From positions 37,144,853-37,208,852 of the forward strand of contig OX438742.1 in assembly GCA_949316235.1 (NCBI GenBank): DNA of 64,000 nucleotides, read 5' to 3'. This DNA is from Oegoconia quadripuncta. Lineage: Eukaryota > Arthropoda > Insecta > Lepidoptera > Autostichidae. The notes under the pieces were generated by a model. The model searched no databases. It was not told where the DNA came from and saw only the letters and a program-made list of their open reading frames with translations. Each line of letters opens with the position of its first letter. The first letter of the stretch is position 1. Shown here one piece after another: positions 34,481 through 45,754 of this stretch. A program made the position numbers and the translations under genes.

Positions 34481-34673
34481 ACACTACATATATCTCTACA
34501 TATATCGCTCTGCCCATAATAAACACGTTTCTTGCGAATACTTTTGGAGCCTTCGCTCCGCTCTATTATCCCTTATTGAGCTATTCAGTATTTTTTTACC
34601 TATTTAAATCGCGACATAAATAGTGTCCATCTGCGCAAGTATAGTCTACTGCAGTCTAAGTTTTTAATTAAAA

Positions 34674-34975
34674 CTAGCTTTCCGCCCGCTGCTCCGCCCG
34701 CTTAGTTAAAAAACCTTCTATAAAGACAAACTATCATATATAAAAAAAAATATTTGTTCGTTACGGCCACACCCCACAATATTTATGATAAATTTTAAAG
34801 TTATAAAAGGTAAATAATATTACAGTGTATATTTTTTTCAACATTTTGCCTAAATGTTAATCCAGACTTAATTAAATATGTTCGTGGTAACTCCAACAAA
34901 CTACGTTCAGTAGTTTTCCGTGATACGCGTTCAAGCAAATAAACAATTTACGAGTTTATTATTGAGATATTAGTT
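34674..34975 (+). repeat. family F-related repeat, long variant
   Basis: Begins ACTAGCTTTCCGCCCGCTGC, TCCGCCCGC. The middle differs from other copies (an extra block of about 100 bases). It then gives TAATCCAGACTTAATTAAAT, CGTTCAGTAGTTTTCCGTGA, and ends TTATTGAGATATTAGTTA. The ends agree with family F, the centre does not, so this may be a sister family. Confidence 0.5.
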
Positions 34976-35500
34976 ACCGTTTCCGTGACATGTTAGAATA
35001 TATTAGGTTGGTATGTCAGCTTGGTCACAGATGGAATGGTTGCGGGTTGCGGTTGCAAGGTCACTTGGAACATACCAGCGCCCTATAATACTCTAACTAT
35101 AATACTAAGTATACTCGTTCCATTTGATATTCCAGAGAATCCGCAATATTCAATGCCATCAATGTTGCAATAAACATAATATAACATACTATAATACTTA
35201 CAAATGTCAACGACTTTCTCATAAGGACACTTCAGTAAATATGTGGTCTAGATACAAATGGTTCGGGTATCTAAGATATTACGACCGCTTTTGTAGGTAC
35301 TATTTGTTATCCGCGATTTTGTTTGCTTGGGATTAGGAACAATGATGATTTATGAAGACATACACAGACTTGTATCACAAAGTCACTTGCTTTTTCATTC
35401 ATATTCGTAAACCATTTCAGTGTGATTGAGTCTCAAACATCAAACAAAATTCTTTCCAGAGTTAAAAAAAGGCGCTCATAGTATGACTTTAAAAGTAATT
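34976..35500. other. no gene recognised
   Basis: The 70-codon plus frame 35124-35336 (many C, Y and R residues) has no family I recognise. Otherwise AT-rich. Confidence 0.35.
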
Positions 35501-35696
35501 ATCACCATCTTATCTAAATCTGCCGCCAAACAGCAATGTGAATAGCATTGTTGTGTTCCGGTTGTCAGAGATAAGATAGCCATGTTCCCCAAATATTTGG
35601 GTTTGCGTGTCAGTACGCTTCCACCTTCGGCCTCATCTTCACTTAACATCCAGGTGTGATTGAGGTCAAGTGCTAACCCGTTGTGAATAAAAAAAA
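35501..35696 (+). mobile_element. SINE-A, 5' truncated
   Basis: Begins ATCACCATCTTATCTAAATC, then TGCCGCCAAACAGCAATGTG, TTGTTGTGTTCCGGTTGTCA, GAGATAAGATAGCCATG, TTCCACCTTCGGCCTCATCT, AGGTGTGATTGAGGTCAAGT, GCTAACCCGTTGTGAATAAA and an A-rich tail. The tRNA head is lost, as expected for reverse transcription that stopped early. Confidence 0.8.
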
Positions 35697-35890
35697 TATA
35701 TAAATGAAATTGAATTATTATACCTATAACGGACAGCTTTCTAGGTACTATATTCCATTGACAGAGAACCTGTAGTAAGTTTTAAAAGTGACTGACGTAC
35801 TTACAAAAGTCAGGTGCGGTCAACCACTAACCGACGAGCGTGTATGAAACGTTTGATGAGAGTGGAAAAATCAAAAGTAATAGGTTTGTC
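35697..35890. other. no feature recognised
   Basis: Possible decayed upstream part of the LINE tail at 35891; no frame can be followed. Confidence 0.3.
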
Positions 35891-35950
35891 GTTGATCGTT
35901 GCAAGTGGAAATCAATAGTCTCTGCCTATCGCAATGAGAAACAGGCGTGA
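35891..35950 (+). pseudogene. LINE protein C-terminal scrap (VDRCKWKSIVSAYR)
   Basis: A short frame reads VDRCKWKSIVSAYRNEKQA and then stops at TGA (35948-35950). The almost identical DRSKWKSVVSAYPYG-stop at 44547-44594 shows a shared retroelement tail. The D-R-x-x-W-K/R pattern just before the stop is typical of RTE/Dong-like ORF ends in Lepidoptera. The assignment to a clade is inferred. Confidence 0.5.
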
Positions 35951-36059
35951 GCATAAGTATGTTTGAATGAATGAGATGATATTCATGTATAATAAATTAT
36001 CATGTAAACGTTTTTTCAATAAGGTTCCCGTTACAAAATCTTGCTTACAATTAATTTAA

Positions 36060-36182
36060 AGAAGCTATAAGGCATAGAACTTTCTTATATAAAAACATGT
36101 TTTAAATAAGCAACCCTTGTTTAACAAATGTAAAATTTGACTAATTTAAATGTGTACCTACAAAATAAAGAATTGTTGACTC
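36060..36182 (+). repeat. 3' UTR fragment of the jockey-like LINE family
   Basis: AAGAAGCTATAAGGCATAGA, TTCTTATATAAAAACATGTT, AATAAGCAACCCTTGTTTAA, then TGTGTACCTACAAAATAAAG and AATTGTTGAC. The order and the ending GTACCTACAAAATAAAG match the tails at 38085-38255 and, reversed, 6590-6740. No coding part is attached. Confidence 0.55.
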
Positions 36183-37625
36183 CTGACTTCAATTTTTTTA
36201 CTACTTTATGAAAGATCTTTTTTAAGACATGGAATCCTAGTTATAATATGACAATAAATGTCATGTCATCATTTCATTTCATTTCTATATTATACCTAAT
36301 CTATACGTCGGCAGACACAATTATATCATTTATTAAATCTGTCTTTACATAATGTCAAAAGTCCTGAAATGGAATATCACGGTACAGTATAAAATTTTTA
36401 TATGGCTAATGAACCAGTCAAAAATACTGAGTATATAAATGAGACAGTTGTGTGTACGCTTTATAAAAAAATAGAAAGGCATGTAATTTTTGTCAACTAC
36501 TTACGTACAAATACTGCGGAGATTGTGTGGTGAAACGTAGGAGCGCCCCAAGGGAGACAGACCCTTCGATCCCAACAAGAGATATGAGAATTCTAAACTA
36601 GTGCGAATAAAACTTAACAAAGAAATGTTGGTACATAGTTGGTTGAATTTTTTATAAAATGTCTACGCAAGCAGAATGTAAGGGTTTTGGTGTATTCTAT
36701 TTTATACGTTTGGTACAATTCGTCGTCTTTCAAGTTCATGTGACGATTACAGTATAGGTAATTATTTCAATCATATTTAACCATCGGCATCAATATAAGA
36801 GCTACTAAGTAAATCTACGAATTATTCCCTGCATAGCTGGGGGACGCTGTCGACAGCCTTTTGAGTACGATTCCCACATTTGTACAAATGTTATTATTAA
36901 ATGAAATTTGTTTAACTGAATTATATTTTTAATTCCCCTACCTGAAAAGTTATCGATAAAATAGTATTGAATCAAAGCACTTATAGATATCATTAAATGT
37001 ACATACAAGTTCCAATTGAGTAGATAATAATACTAAAGATACATAATGAAATAGGTCTCCTGGGGGCTGTTAGTTGGAGTTCCACAGTTTGGGCAGCGAA
37101 CGAATCCGCGCGGTCCGTCGGGGGACTCATTACTCCCATAGACTAAACTAAGCCGCTTGCAAAGTGGTGCAAAAGTGTTATTCACCGTCGGCGATTTACG
37201 CCTGAAACATGAATAAGAGTAGGTATGTCTATTACAATAACAATGGTGAACGACCCTTGCTTTAGGGGCTTCACATCAAATCACGAAGTTGTGTGAAGGG
37301 AGTGCGGGCTCGTGCGCGGTCAATCTTGTACTTTTGTTTTTGATGATTGTAGAAATCAAAATGCGTAATAAACTATGAATTTGAGGTTTAATAAATATTT
37401 AAAATAAATTTCACAATGAAGAGTACGACTAGCCATTAGCGCAGTTATCAGAAGAAGGAAGTATTGCTAGACTTAAAAAACTTATATTTCAAATTTGCGT
37501 TGCCATGTAAATAATAAAAAAATTACCAAAATTACATTTTCAATTTGTATGTTCCGGCTGATCTGAACAATGATGATCAATGAGATAATAATGACTCTAA
37601 CATATTTCATCCAAAATTATTAACA
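36183..37625. other. no gene recognised
   Basis: Mostly AT-rich. The patch 37060-37330 is richer in G+C (GCAGCGAACGAATCCGCGCG) but shows no reading frame or repeat that I know. GAGCGCCCCAAGGGAGACAG at 36541-36560 looked briefly like a reverse transcriptase G-x-P-Q-G motif but has no supporting context. Confidence 0.35.
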
Positions 37626-37860
37626 GTGTATTCGGTGTATTCTGTATGTCTAAAAAATCACCTTCAAACTTCGTACAAAATTATGATAGCCTTCAGCGAA
37701 GATGAGAATTCTCATTATACATTTCTTTTACGCACATCGATTCAAAGGCTATGTATACGTTTTTTCATAAGGTTCAAAATCTTCCTTTCAATAAATTTGA
37801 AGAGTCTATAAAACAGAAACTTATTAAGTAATCATTATAAAATATCAGACTATACAACGT
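37626..37860 (+). pseudogene. jockey-like LINE reverse transcriptase C-terminal remnant
   Basis: Parallel to the tail at 6962-7411 but broken by frameshifts. Visible in order are a KKSPSNF-like piece near 37653, RLCIRFFI (compare GLCIRLFN) near 37749, and after a shift KVQNLPFNKFEESIKQKLIK at 37769-37828. A NIRLY-like end follows at about 37840. The related 3' UTR appears 230 bases downstream at 38085. A dead 5'-truncated copy. Confidence 0.7.
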
Positions 37861-38084
37861 GTTACAAAAATACCCCTAATGACTGAAGGGTGTTATAGTA
37901 TGTCAAGTAAAGAGTCCACTGTGAATTTCCTGAAATCCTTTCGTTGTATTTTAATTTTGATGAAACTAAATAATTTATAATTACAAATGTTAATGTTAAA
38001 TGTTAATCAGCCCTGGACTTAACCAGCCCGTGCGTATGTCAGGCTAATTCACAATTAATATTGAAATATCAATATTCATTTTAT

Positions 38085-38255
38085 TCCCGTGCCTTTTTGT
38101 GATATAAAAACTTGTTTTTAAAAGAGCAACCCCTCGAGTTTCTGGCTTACTTTTCTCAGGGCAAAAGTGCTGTATGAACAAGCAGTAACTTAAAAAAAAA
38201 TTACTAAAGAAGTGTACCCTATATATCTACAAAATAAATAATTTTTAAGTATAGT
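38085..38255 (+). repeat. 3' UTR of the jockey-like LINE
   Basis: TTCCCGTGCCTTTTTGTGAT, AAAGAGCAACCCCTCGAGTT, TCTGGCTTACTTTTCTCAGG, GTATGAACAAGCAGTAAC, TACAAAATAAATAATTTTTA. It probably belongs to the same insertion as the coding remnant at 37626-37860. Confidence 0.65.
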
Positions 38256-38902
38256 CTTATACAAGATTTTCTTCACTCCACTTGATTTTTTTTTATATTC
38301 TTGTTGTAATAACCATATTTTTTTACTTCTACAAAAAATCTGTTATATTAAAGATATAGATAAAGTCATTTAAAAAATATATTTTTTAATTAATAAACTA
38401 TGTTATTACAATTTTACATAGCGCTGTAATTGAGTGGCGGTAAAGAAAGTTGGAACATGGTTCAATAGAAATTTGAAAATAGAACTAGTTTTTTTTTTAA
38501 ATTTGACAACAGTCAGTTGAAAACTTTTCCCCTTAGGGCTGAAAAGTATTACTTTCAATCCGCTCCTTAGGCAACTTCAGACCTACTTTCCGAGTATGAG
38601 TAATGAAAAATACTATTAATGACGTTTGTTGTTTTCCACACAAGAGAGCCCTACATTGTTTCGTATCTGTTCGCTGATAGTAAAAGAATGAGGCCGGTTA
38701 CCCATAATATACGAGGGAAGTTTTTACTGCGGGATAAGGCATGATTAACAATAATTAGTGAGCTTGGTGTTAGCCTCACTTTATAGATGACCGAAGCAAT
38801 AGGGGTGTCTACTAGTAGAACGTCGAATACTAAGAGCTGAATATTCACTATGGATAAATATAAATTGAAAATTTAGAAAACTCCTTATAAAACAGGCGGT
38901 TG
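38256..38902. other. no gene recognised
   Basis: AT-rich. The minus frame 38848-38651 (65 codons) is unassigned. Confidence 0.4.
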
Positions 38903-39247
38903 TATGGTTCAGATAAACCAAATCAACAGTATTGTAAGTAGCTAACCCCGTCTTTAATCTTAAATTTTGAAAACCCTCGTACGACTATGATTTCATAGAA
39001 ACACACCAAAACCTGTGTTAAAGCTTAGCTTCACTGCTTTACCGACTTTCATCAAACAATAACCTAATCTGTCCCTTCAATTAATCTTTAATATAAAAAA
39101 ATCGGACTCGAATCAGAACACGAATTACTGAAATACATCCGAACAAAGACTGAACATACTTTTTCACATTACATACACACACACACACACACACAATGCT
39201 GTCAAACACATAACACCCGTCGTTTTTCGTCGTGGGTATTATAGTTT
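38903..39247 (+). repeat. family D dispersed repeat
   Basis: CAGATAAACCAAATCAACAG, ATCTTAAATTTTGAAAACCC, ACACACCAAAACCTGTGTTA, TTACCGACTTTCATCAAACA, CCCTTCAATTAATCTTTAAT, ACTGAAATACATCCGAACAA, AACACCCGTCGTTTTTCG. The same series occurs in order at 48120-48425 and, reversed, at 58690-58885. This copy carries a (CA)n run that the others lack. It has no long open frame and its class is unknown. Confidence 0.65.
39175..39195. repeat. (CA)n microsatellite
   Basis: About ten uninterrupted AC units inside the family D repeat. Confidence 0.9.
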
Positions 39248-40439
39248 TAGTTTAAGGAAGTGTAATGAAAGTCGATACCAGTTTTTATTGTAGATACTTT
39301 ATTATTTTTATATAGGAACCTATTTAATCAATCACAAAAAAAAAGCTTTTTAGGATAAAACGTCTTGTGGTGCCCGGCAAATAAAATGAATAGGTTCAAC
39401 CCGTTTTTTCCCGTGGGTGTCGTAAAAAGTATTTTTGTCATGCGTGTTCGAAAAGTATGTCAAATATTCTCTGGGGAGCGTTCACAGCAGTGTCACTTTT
39501 CCGCTTTTAAGCGAATGTTGCATGAAAAGCCATTTCTTCTTCAAATCTTTCACTCTTTTTACATTGAATACAAAACTTATAATTTTTTTATTCAAAATAG
39601 TATAGTTGATAGAGAAACTCCATCTTTTGGTTGCATTTTCATGTAGTTTATTAAAAAAGGTTTATGGTATCTGGATGATTTTATTAGCCCAACGTCAACG
39701 ACACTATACAACAATTTTTTTTTTATGTTTTAGTACCAAAACTGGCAAAACGGAACACCAGGATTAGAATTGTTTGTTAGATCAATTTTGAAAATAACAT
39801 AAGCAAAGCGAAATGTGGTTATGTGAGATGGCAGTGCTGTCGCCAAAGATTGTCTCCGTCAATAAAATGAACAAAATTATATTAAACGACCACGTGAAAT
39901 TTTTGTAATAGAATTCGGCGAACCACAGTTACACACATCGATAGACACAGTGATGACCACTGATCCTCATATAGCAGTAACGTTACCAATGAGTTAAAGG
40001 CCGTACCTTCTCACAACGTTGACAATCATAAATTTAGGATATCCCTGATCGCTTTTTTGATATATTCAATTTTCAATACTTAAAATGGTACTTTCGCTTC
40101 AATGTCAAAACAATACGGGGTATACCTGTACTGTATAGGTACATAGTTATTGTAATGATGTTTTCTCATGGAGTGTTATTTTGCGTGGTGTTGCAAAGTG
40201 ATACTGATTTTCTTTATTAGTGGACGAAGAGATTGCGACAATATTAAATGGGGTGATTAGGTTAACTTATAGGGGACGCACTTACATTTACCCAAAGCTC
40301 TCTGGGGAGATATCACACGGATGCCGCTTGTGGTCTACTTGTTATATATACATAATTCTAATGAGGAAACACTGACGCTGAATTGTAAGTTTAAAATTAC
40401 GTATTTATGGAGTAACGTGCGATTCTTTCGACCTTAGTA
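39248..40439. other. no gene recognised; family C scrap
   Basis: A short reversed piece of family C lies at 39388-39428 (ATAGGTTCAACCCGTTTTTT, CCCGTGGGTGTCGTAAAA). The 93-codon frame 39365-39646 overlaps it and is unassigned. The rest has no feature that I recognise. Confidence 0.4.
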
Positions 40440-41125
40440 TTAGTGGCAATACATCGACAAAGTCCACATTTTGTATGGCTCTAGGCTCTATTCTCGGACC
40501 ATTTTTGTTTCTGATCTATAAGTATGCAATAATGGCTTACTAAGCACAAATATGACGTAGTGTTGTTTGCTGATGAACATCTTTATTGTTTAAAATGCAA
40601 AGACTAAAATTAAGCTACGACGACGTAAACAATGCTGTTTCTCAAAGGAAAAAATTATGGAGAAAAACTAAATGTCTTTATACTACCTAATATCGTCATC
40701 TAGATAATAAACGTCATTCTAGATCTCGTAAATTAAACTGTATTTTTGAGCATTACTTTCTGGAGGCAAAATTACAATCCTCATAGCCATAAATTAGTAA
40801 AAAGGCTGAGCTCTGCATACGTAAAAAAAATAGACCGCTAGATTAGTATATTTTAGTTACTTCTACAGATTTACGGTATCCTGATATAGGAAAATGCCGC
40901 ACAAATATAAATACTATCCTTATTTAGTAAACGTGCCGTTCATGCAATTTACCAGTACAATGCTGCAGTGTTATATAGATATAAGTTTAAATAATAATAA
41001 TGCATGTACAAAAATCGGCATCACTTAGGAAAACTTGTGATGTCCATAATGATGTCAACAAAAGAAATACACTTGCAGGTTACGTAAGCCGAATTCGCAA
41101 AATCAGTGATTAATTTATGGGTGGG
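40440..41125 (+). pseudogene. degenerate jockey-like reverse transcriptase, palm to tail
   Basis: Reverse transcriptase landmarks appear in the right order in shifting frames. GSILGPFLFLIYKYAIM is at 40484-40534 (compare QGSxLGPLLFLIYINDL). YDVVLFADEHLYC is at 40551-40589, where the catalytic FADD is changed to FADE. KRAVHAIYQYNAAVLYR is at about 40927-40977. SLRKTCDVHNDVNKRNTL with AGYVSRIRKISD is at about 41025-41112. The last two match the intact tail at 6962-7411. The two palm blocks are in different frames and many stops intervene, so the element is dead. Confidence 0.75.
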
Positions 41126-41259
41126 TTAATTTTTAATAAGATTTGATTTACAATATCCATATCAGTAAATTTAAAGATATTTTAAAATAGGGTAAGAAAT
41201 GTATCATCGCTATAATAATCATCCACGGATATAAGCAGCGCATTCTTAACTTATGTTAC

Positions 41260-41400
41260 AAATAATAACGAAATAAATTATTCTTTTGTAATAGATATCC
41301 ATTTTTAAACAGAGCAATGATTCGAATTCCTTGTTTGTTTTTCTGAAGGGAAAATAGCCATTATAATAAATAGCGGTAGCTAAAAAAAAATCTAAATTTA
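41260..41400 (+). repeat. 3' UTR of the jockey-like LINE
   Basis: TTTTAAACAGAGCAATGATT, CGAATTCCTTGTTTGTTTTT, CTGAAGGGAAAATAGCC, then AATAGCGGTAGCTAAAAAAA. This is the family's UTR block and completes the remnant at 40440-41125. Confidence 0.6.
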
Positions 41401-41884
41401 CAAATAATAATGCCAATTACGTAAATAACTTCTATTTCAATGGGTTTATTATATAAACATGTATTTATTGAATGGTTTATACACGTAAGAATCGACGTTA
41501 TTGCATCTATCATACGAATGTTTATGTAAATGTGCCCCACGGATAAATGCAGTCGCCGATATCAATCGCTTTTCCCGATTGACGGCAGTTAATGAAGTTA
41601 CCTGTAGGCAGGTGTCAAAATAGGCTAGAGATTTTGGCAGTTCGATGGACAGTTTAATAACGAGGACGGCCTAGCCTATTTTAATTTATAATGTGTGGAC
41701 AAAATTACACAAGGCATATTTGATATGTGGAGCGGGAAGTTGACGGTTCAGTTTGAGGGTACTTGCTTATTCATATCGTTGTGAAAACATTATATCATTT
41801 GAAGATTTCTACTGCCTCGTATATCCCCATATTCACATTTGAATATAAGCGAAAAGAAAAGGCTAATATAATTACGCACATCAT
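41401..41884. other. no gene recognised
   Basis: No repeat or coding signal identified. Confidence 0.4.
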
Positions 41885-42165
41885 AGATTAAATGTTTTCT
41901 TCTTCTTCAATTTAAGAGCTATGGTCTTGTCCACTGTACACCACGACTGTAATGACCACGTTTCTCTGCTCTCCGCCCTCGATTTAACCTCTTGGGGAAG
42001 ATTGAAGGAAAGAGAGGAACGCGCAATTACTTCGACCCTGAAAAATAATAAAATTTTGAAAATAACATTGTTTTTGACCTTATGTAATAAATTCAATCAA
42101 TCAATCAAATACGCTCTTATTGTTTAAATAAGGAAGGTACATTAAATATCTTATACAATAATCCA
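41885..42165 (-). mobile_element. family H retroelement tail(s)
   Basis: The minus strand holds a (TTGA)n end at 42110-42090 (GATTGATTGATTGAATTT, preceded by AATAAGAGCGTATT). Further on it has a coding-like block: EVKSRAESRETWSLQSW, then CTVDKTIALKLKKKK (42000-41890). A matching block, RGRKVERRGHYSTDKS then IALKLKK, is at 49921-50005 on the plus strand. There it is followed directly by TTGATTGATTGG. This suggests that an ORF end plus (TTGA)n tail is the natural 3' end, and that here a second copy lies behind the first. Confidence 0.5.
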
Positions 42166-42655
42166 TGTTATGTACCCAACAATTCGTGAATTGACGTCAA
42201 AATTTCAACGAGACTTAGCTTACCAATCATCCAAAACTTTGATGCATTATCTTAGGTGTGAGAGCAAAAGCTTATTACAGGACATTATATACATATTTAT
42301 TGTAAATATTTTTTACACAAATAAATTGACTCAAACTTAGATGACATGTGGAAAGTCGCGTGATAAGTAGATTATGAAACAACGCCGTATACATCTGTTG
42401 ATTTTATTCAGAGAGTTTCCTAACTAACAGTTAACAAATTTTGGCGAAAGCCTGAAATAGTTATTTTGTGTAACATGTTCTGTATCCCTTTTGACACTCG
42501 GTGTTGTAAACGGAAAATCTAAAATCCTTTGCCTAAAGCCAGTTTGAACACAAAAAATAGACTTTTCTAACAGGGTTGTTACTAATTGGATATGCAAAAC
42601 CATGTCAGGTAGTTCCATGTTCTATTCATACAAGATATAGGTTGGTTTACTGGTT
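42166..42655. other. no gene recognised
   Basis: The 64-codon minus frame 42618-42424 has no known motif. Confidence 0.35.
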
Positions 42656-42807
42656 ACTCCACTCCTGATTACGAACAACTTTCTACTAAGGACCATAGCC
42701 GAATTCGATCAAAACATTTTCGATTACAAAGCAAACCATTCTGAAAGGTAAAGGCTGAATTCGGCTATGGTTCTTAGTGGAAAGTTGTTCATAATCAGTA
42801 GTGGAGT
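42656..42807. repeat. foldback element, 51-bp arms
   Basis: The left arm 42656-42706 (ACTCCACTCCTGATTACGAA ... CATAGCCGAATTC) and right arm 42757-42807 (GAATTCGGCTATGGTTCTTA ... AGTAGTGGAGT) are complementary at about 46 of 51 positions around a 50-base centre. A third, diverged copy of the arm end (GAATTCGACTATGGTTCCTT) occurs at 42893-42912. No coding content, so probably a MITE or foldback. Confidence 0.75.
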
Positions 42808-42909
42808 CATCAGCCGAAAATTATTGGACTTCCACACTAAAGGTGGTTTCATGATGGTTTACTTTGTACGGGTTATCGAAATTTATTTGTTCGAATTCGA
42901 CTATGGTTC

Positions 42910-43110
42910 CTTGACGAAGATTACCAGTTAATGGGAATTACACGAATTCATGTGTTCATTTCTGTATACATCGAAAGGTGAACAGTGGATGTTGTTTTAA
43001 GCAATAAACTTTTTAATGTTTGGGACACCCAAATACTCATATTTGTGTTTTTCTAACTACCCCATTTGGGATAAAAGTCGTGACGTTATGCATGTATATA
43101 TGTTGGCTTA
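42910..43110 (-). repeat. family C interspersed repeat
   Basis: Plus reading: TTCTGTATACATCGAAAGGT, GAACAGTGGATGTTGTTTTA, AGCAATAAACTTTTTAATGT, TTGGGACACCCAAATACTCA, CCCCATTTGGGATAAAAGTC, GTGACGTTATGCATG. It is the mirror of the copies at 10436 and 24343. Confidence 0.6.
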
Positions 43111-44156
43111 TGTTAGCGTTTGGCATATTCTTGTTTTAATCTGGGAATAATGTTTAAGCAACGATTCGTTTAAGAGTTTAAAAACTGCCAAGCAGGTTTT
43201 ACTTAGCGCCCGGGAAAGTTTCCTGTAAAAAGCGGTGAAAGTTAAAGTATCCTTGAAAATGATGTAGGTACTTACCGTTTCGTTTATTGAAACGTGTGGA
43301 CCATCCTAATGTCAAATATTTAGTTTTGTGATCGGTTGACCCAAACATGAGCCTACTTAGGTAATGATAAAAATTGTCTCACGAACATAATTTTTATAGA
43401 CATATATTTTGGTAGCACTTTTTAGACTCAGAATTTTCGGATACAAACAATAATTACAGGCAAAGCGTATGAGAAATGAGGATACCAGCAACACGTGATG
43501 CCAAATGCTCACAAAAATTATTTAATAACTCTTAAACTACATGGGCACAAATTTTTTCCTTTAGGCACTATTTGTGCACATTTTTTTGACATTGTCCAAA
43601 TAACTGAATTCCACTGTATGTATTCTCACGGACGTGATTTTTCTATGAGATAAACAGTGCCGTGAATGGACGGTCATTAATTTCGCGAATACCAATCTCA
43701 CCATGGAGGGACGCTTGAAGTAAAGACTTATTTGACAAATTTACCTACAAACACACAAATTTTCCAACTGTGACCTTATTTCGTAATAAATATAATTTAC
43801 AATTTCATTCAAGCCATTTATAATTACATGCATAGGTAATATGCACCTCTGCGCTCGGACTACATCTGTCTCACTTAAAAATAATAATAATTATTATTAT
43901 AGACTAATAGGCGAGCAGCAGATGCTGATGTGCCTAAATCCAAGCTGGTGTATTGGTCAAGAAAATGAAAAAGTCACAATTTTGGATTATTAGTCCATGG
44001 TTTCAGAATATGTTCTCTATAAACCACTTGTCAATTGGAATGGAAATAAGTTACAAAGCCACGAATTCGTTTTAAATTCCTCCTATACCTACTATTTACT
44101 TAGTGTAGAGCAAGTGATGTCGCTTCATATGACAATTGTATAAAGATTAAGCATAA
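43111..44156. other. no gene recognised
   Basis: AT-rich with an ATAATAATAATTATTATTAT palindrome at 43881-43900. No gene or known repeat identified. Confidence 0.4.
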
Positions 44157-44232
44157 CTCAGACAGACCGTACCAAAGGTTGCTTGACTTCGTTAACCGTG
44201 TTCGATATCAAATGCAACTGTGCCACGAGTAT
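44157..44232 (-). mobile_element. 5S-like SINE, head only
   Basis: The minus strand reads ACTCGTGGCACAGTTGCATT, TGATATCGAACACGGTTAAC, GAAGTCAAGCAACCTTTGGT, ACGGTCTGTCTGAG. This aligns to the head of the copy at 51455-51742 (CTCGTGGCGCAGTCGCATTC ... CGAAGTTAAGCAATATTTTG). The body is not found downstream on that strand. Confidence 0.55.
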
Positions 44233-44546
44233 ATCAATTATTCACGTAGTTACAGAACTGAACTAATTGATTTGTATTCCGAATTATGTATCACGTTCCG
44301 TAAACATACATATATATACATCTAAGCATCTTGTAGGTACATGGATTACTCCGTGTCTCCTAATCTACTATCGAGGATTGCTATAATACCTCCCAATCCC
44401 CTGGCAACCCAATGCATAATAGTTTTGGATAACGTAGATCTGCTCTTATGAATATAGTGCAATATTACCCGTGATAATAACAAGCTCTTACATAACAATC
44501 CTCGATTTTCAAAAATTATTTTATTCAGTGAGAAGAGGTGTGTCAG
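44233..44546. other. no feature recognised
   Basis: No repeat or coding signal identified. Confidence 0.4.
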
Positions 44547-44594
44547 GATCGTAGCAAGTGGAAGTCTGTGGTCTCTGCCTACCCCTACGGGTAG
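44547..44594 (+). pseudogene. LINE protein C-terminal scrap (DRSKWKSVVSAYPYG)
   Basis: Fifteen codons and a TAG stop, almost the same as VDRCKWKSIVSAYR at 35891-35950. The shared end identifies a retroelement family. Nothing upstream can be read in frame. Confidence 0.5.
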
Positions 44595-44960
44595 AATCTA
44601 TCATTACTATTGCAAATACCATTTACAAAATTAAAATACGAAAGACTAGTACATAAGGCTAATCAAAATTCTTTGAAAAACCTTCTCGTGGAATGAAATT
44701 AGATAAAACCAAGGTCAACGAACAGGTTCAGAGATCGACCATGGTCAATGGTACACTTCAAGAAGTTGTTCAAAACGATGTAGAAATAGCTTCAGGAAGG
44801 AAGTCAGTAGGAGGACTCAGTCAAGTTGGGCAGCATTTGGGAACTGCTGCTAAATCCTTTCGTCGGTAATTCCATAAAATTTCCAGACCAAAGACCAAAG
44901 ACAGGGTCTGAATCAAGTGATCGTCGAATTAATTCTGAGGGTAAAATTTTGACCTTTTTC
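44595..44960. other. no gene recognised
   Basis: No repeat or coding signal identified. Confidence 0.4.
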
Positions 44961-45148
44961 AATTTACAACATGCTTGACCTCAATCATATCTCATATTAA
45001 GTAAAGATAAGACCGAAAATGGCAAATATTATTAAACAGACAAAATATAGAACAAAGCTTTACCACCAACCAAATCGAGAACTAAACATATAACTCGATG
45101 ATAATCGAACCCGGTTTTGTAAACCTTATGTAAACAACATTGAGACCA
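44961..45148 (-). mobile_element. SINE-A, internally deleted
   Basis: Plus reading: ATGCTTGACCTCAATCATAT, CTCATATTAAGTAAAGATAA, then after a gap ACCACCAACCAAATCGAGAA, GATAATCGAACCCGGTTTTG and AACAACATTGAGACC. Both ends of the family are present. The centre (the GGCGGCAGATTTAG block) is deleted and the whole is well diverged, so this is one of the older copies. Confidence 0.65.
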
Positions 45149-45754
45149 GTTCAATATTGCTACTAAATATCATAATGAATAACATCGGATTTAATCCCAA
45201 GTATACAAAACACGTCCTGCAGGTAGATTTCAATTAATTGGTTTACATTGAACATACAGAGAGTTAACAAGTTTTAACGTAAACTAACGTTTGCAGCTGA
45301 AACGTCGGATTCAAAAAAGAACGCAACAGTTTACTCTATTTGTAAAAGTAACTTACGGTTACCGATGAAATTTCACTCGGCGAAAAATTGGATTTCGTAG
45401 TCAATTTTTATTCCATACGTATCGCTTCGTACTCGTAGCTTTACCTACTATATATAGATTATAAAAAAAATTGTAAAATACAGTGCTTCGGGCATCGATT
45501 AATAAATACAGTGGTTTCGTCAGCTTGATGATTTCATTTGGTTTGTATGTATCAAGCCTTGCGATCAAAATTCCTTTGTGATGCAAAGCATATTCCAATA
45601 AAATGCAAATTTTATGTTTTCATGTTTCACGGCTTGGCAAGTACCCAGAGTATCTTGCGCATATTTGATTTCAGATAAATTATCAGTATTATTTCACTAC
45701 AAGAGGTTATAACGATGTATGAGGAATGAGTGTAATAGTAAAGATTAGAAAAAA
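45149..45754. other. no gene recognised
   Basis: The minus frame 45598-45401 (65 codons) is unassigned. Confidence 0.4.

Noticed and set aside
36541..36575. GAPQG-like translation (GGAGCGCCCCAAGGG) as a reverse transcriptase motif.
   Set aside because: The residues after it (RQTLRS) do not fit the SxLGPLLF motif and no other reverse transcriptase block is nearby.
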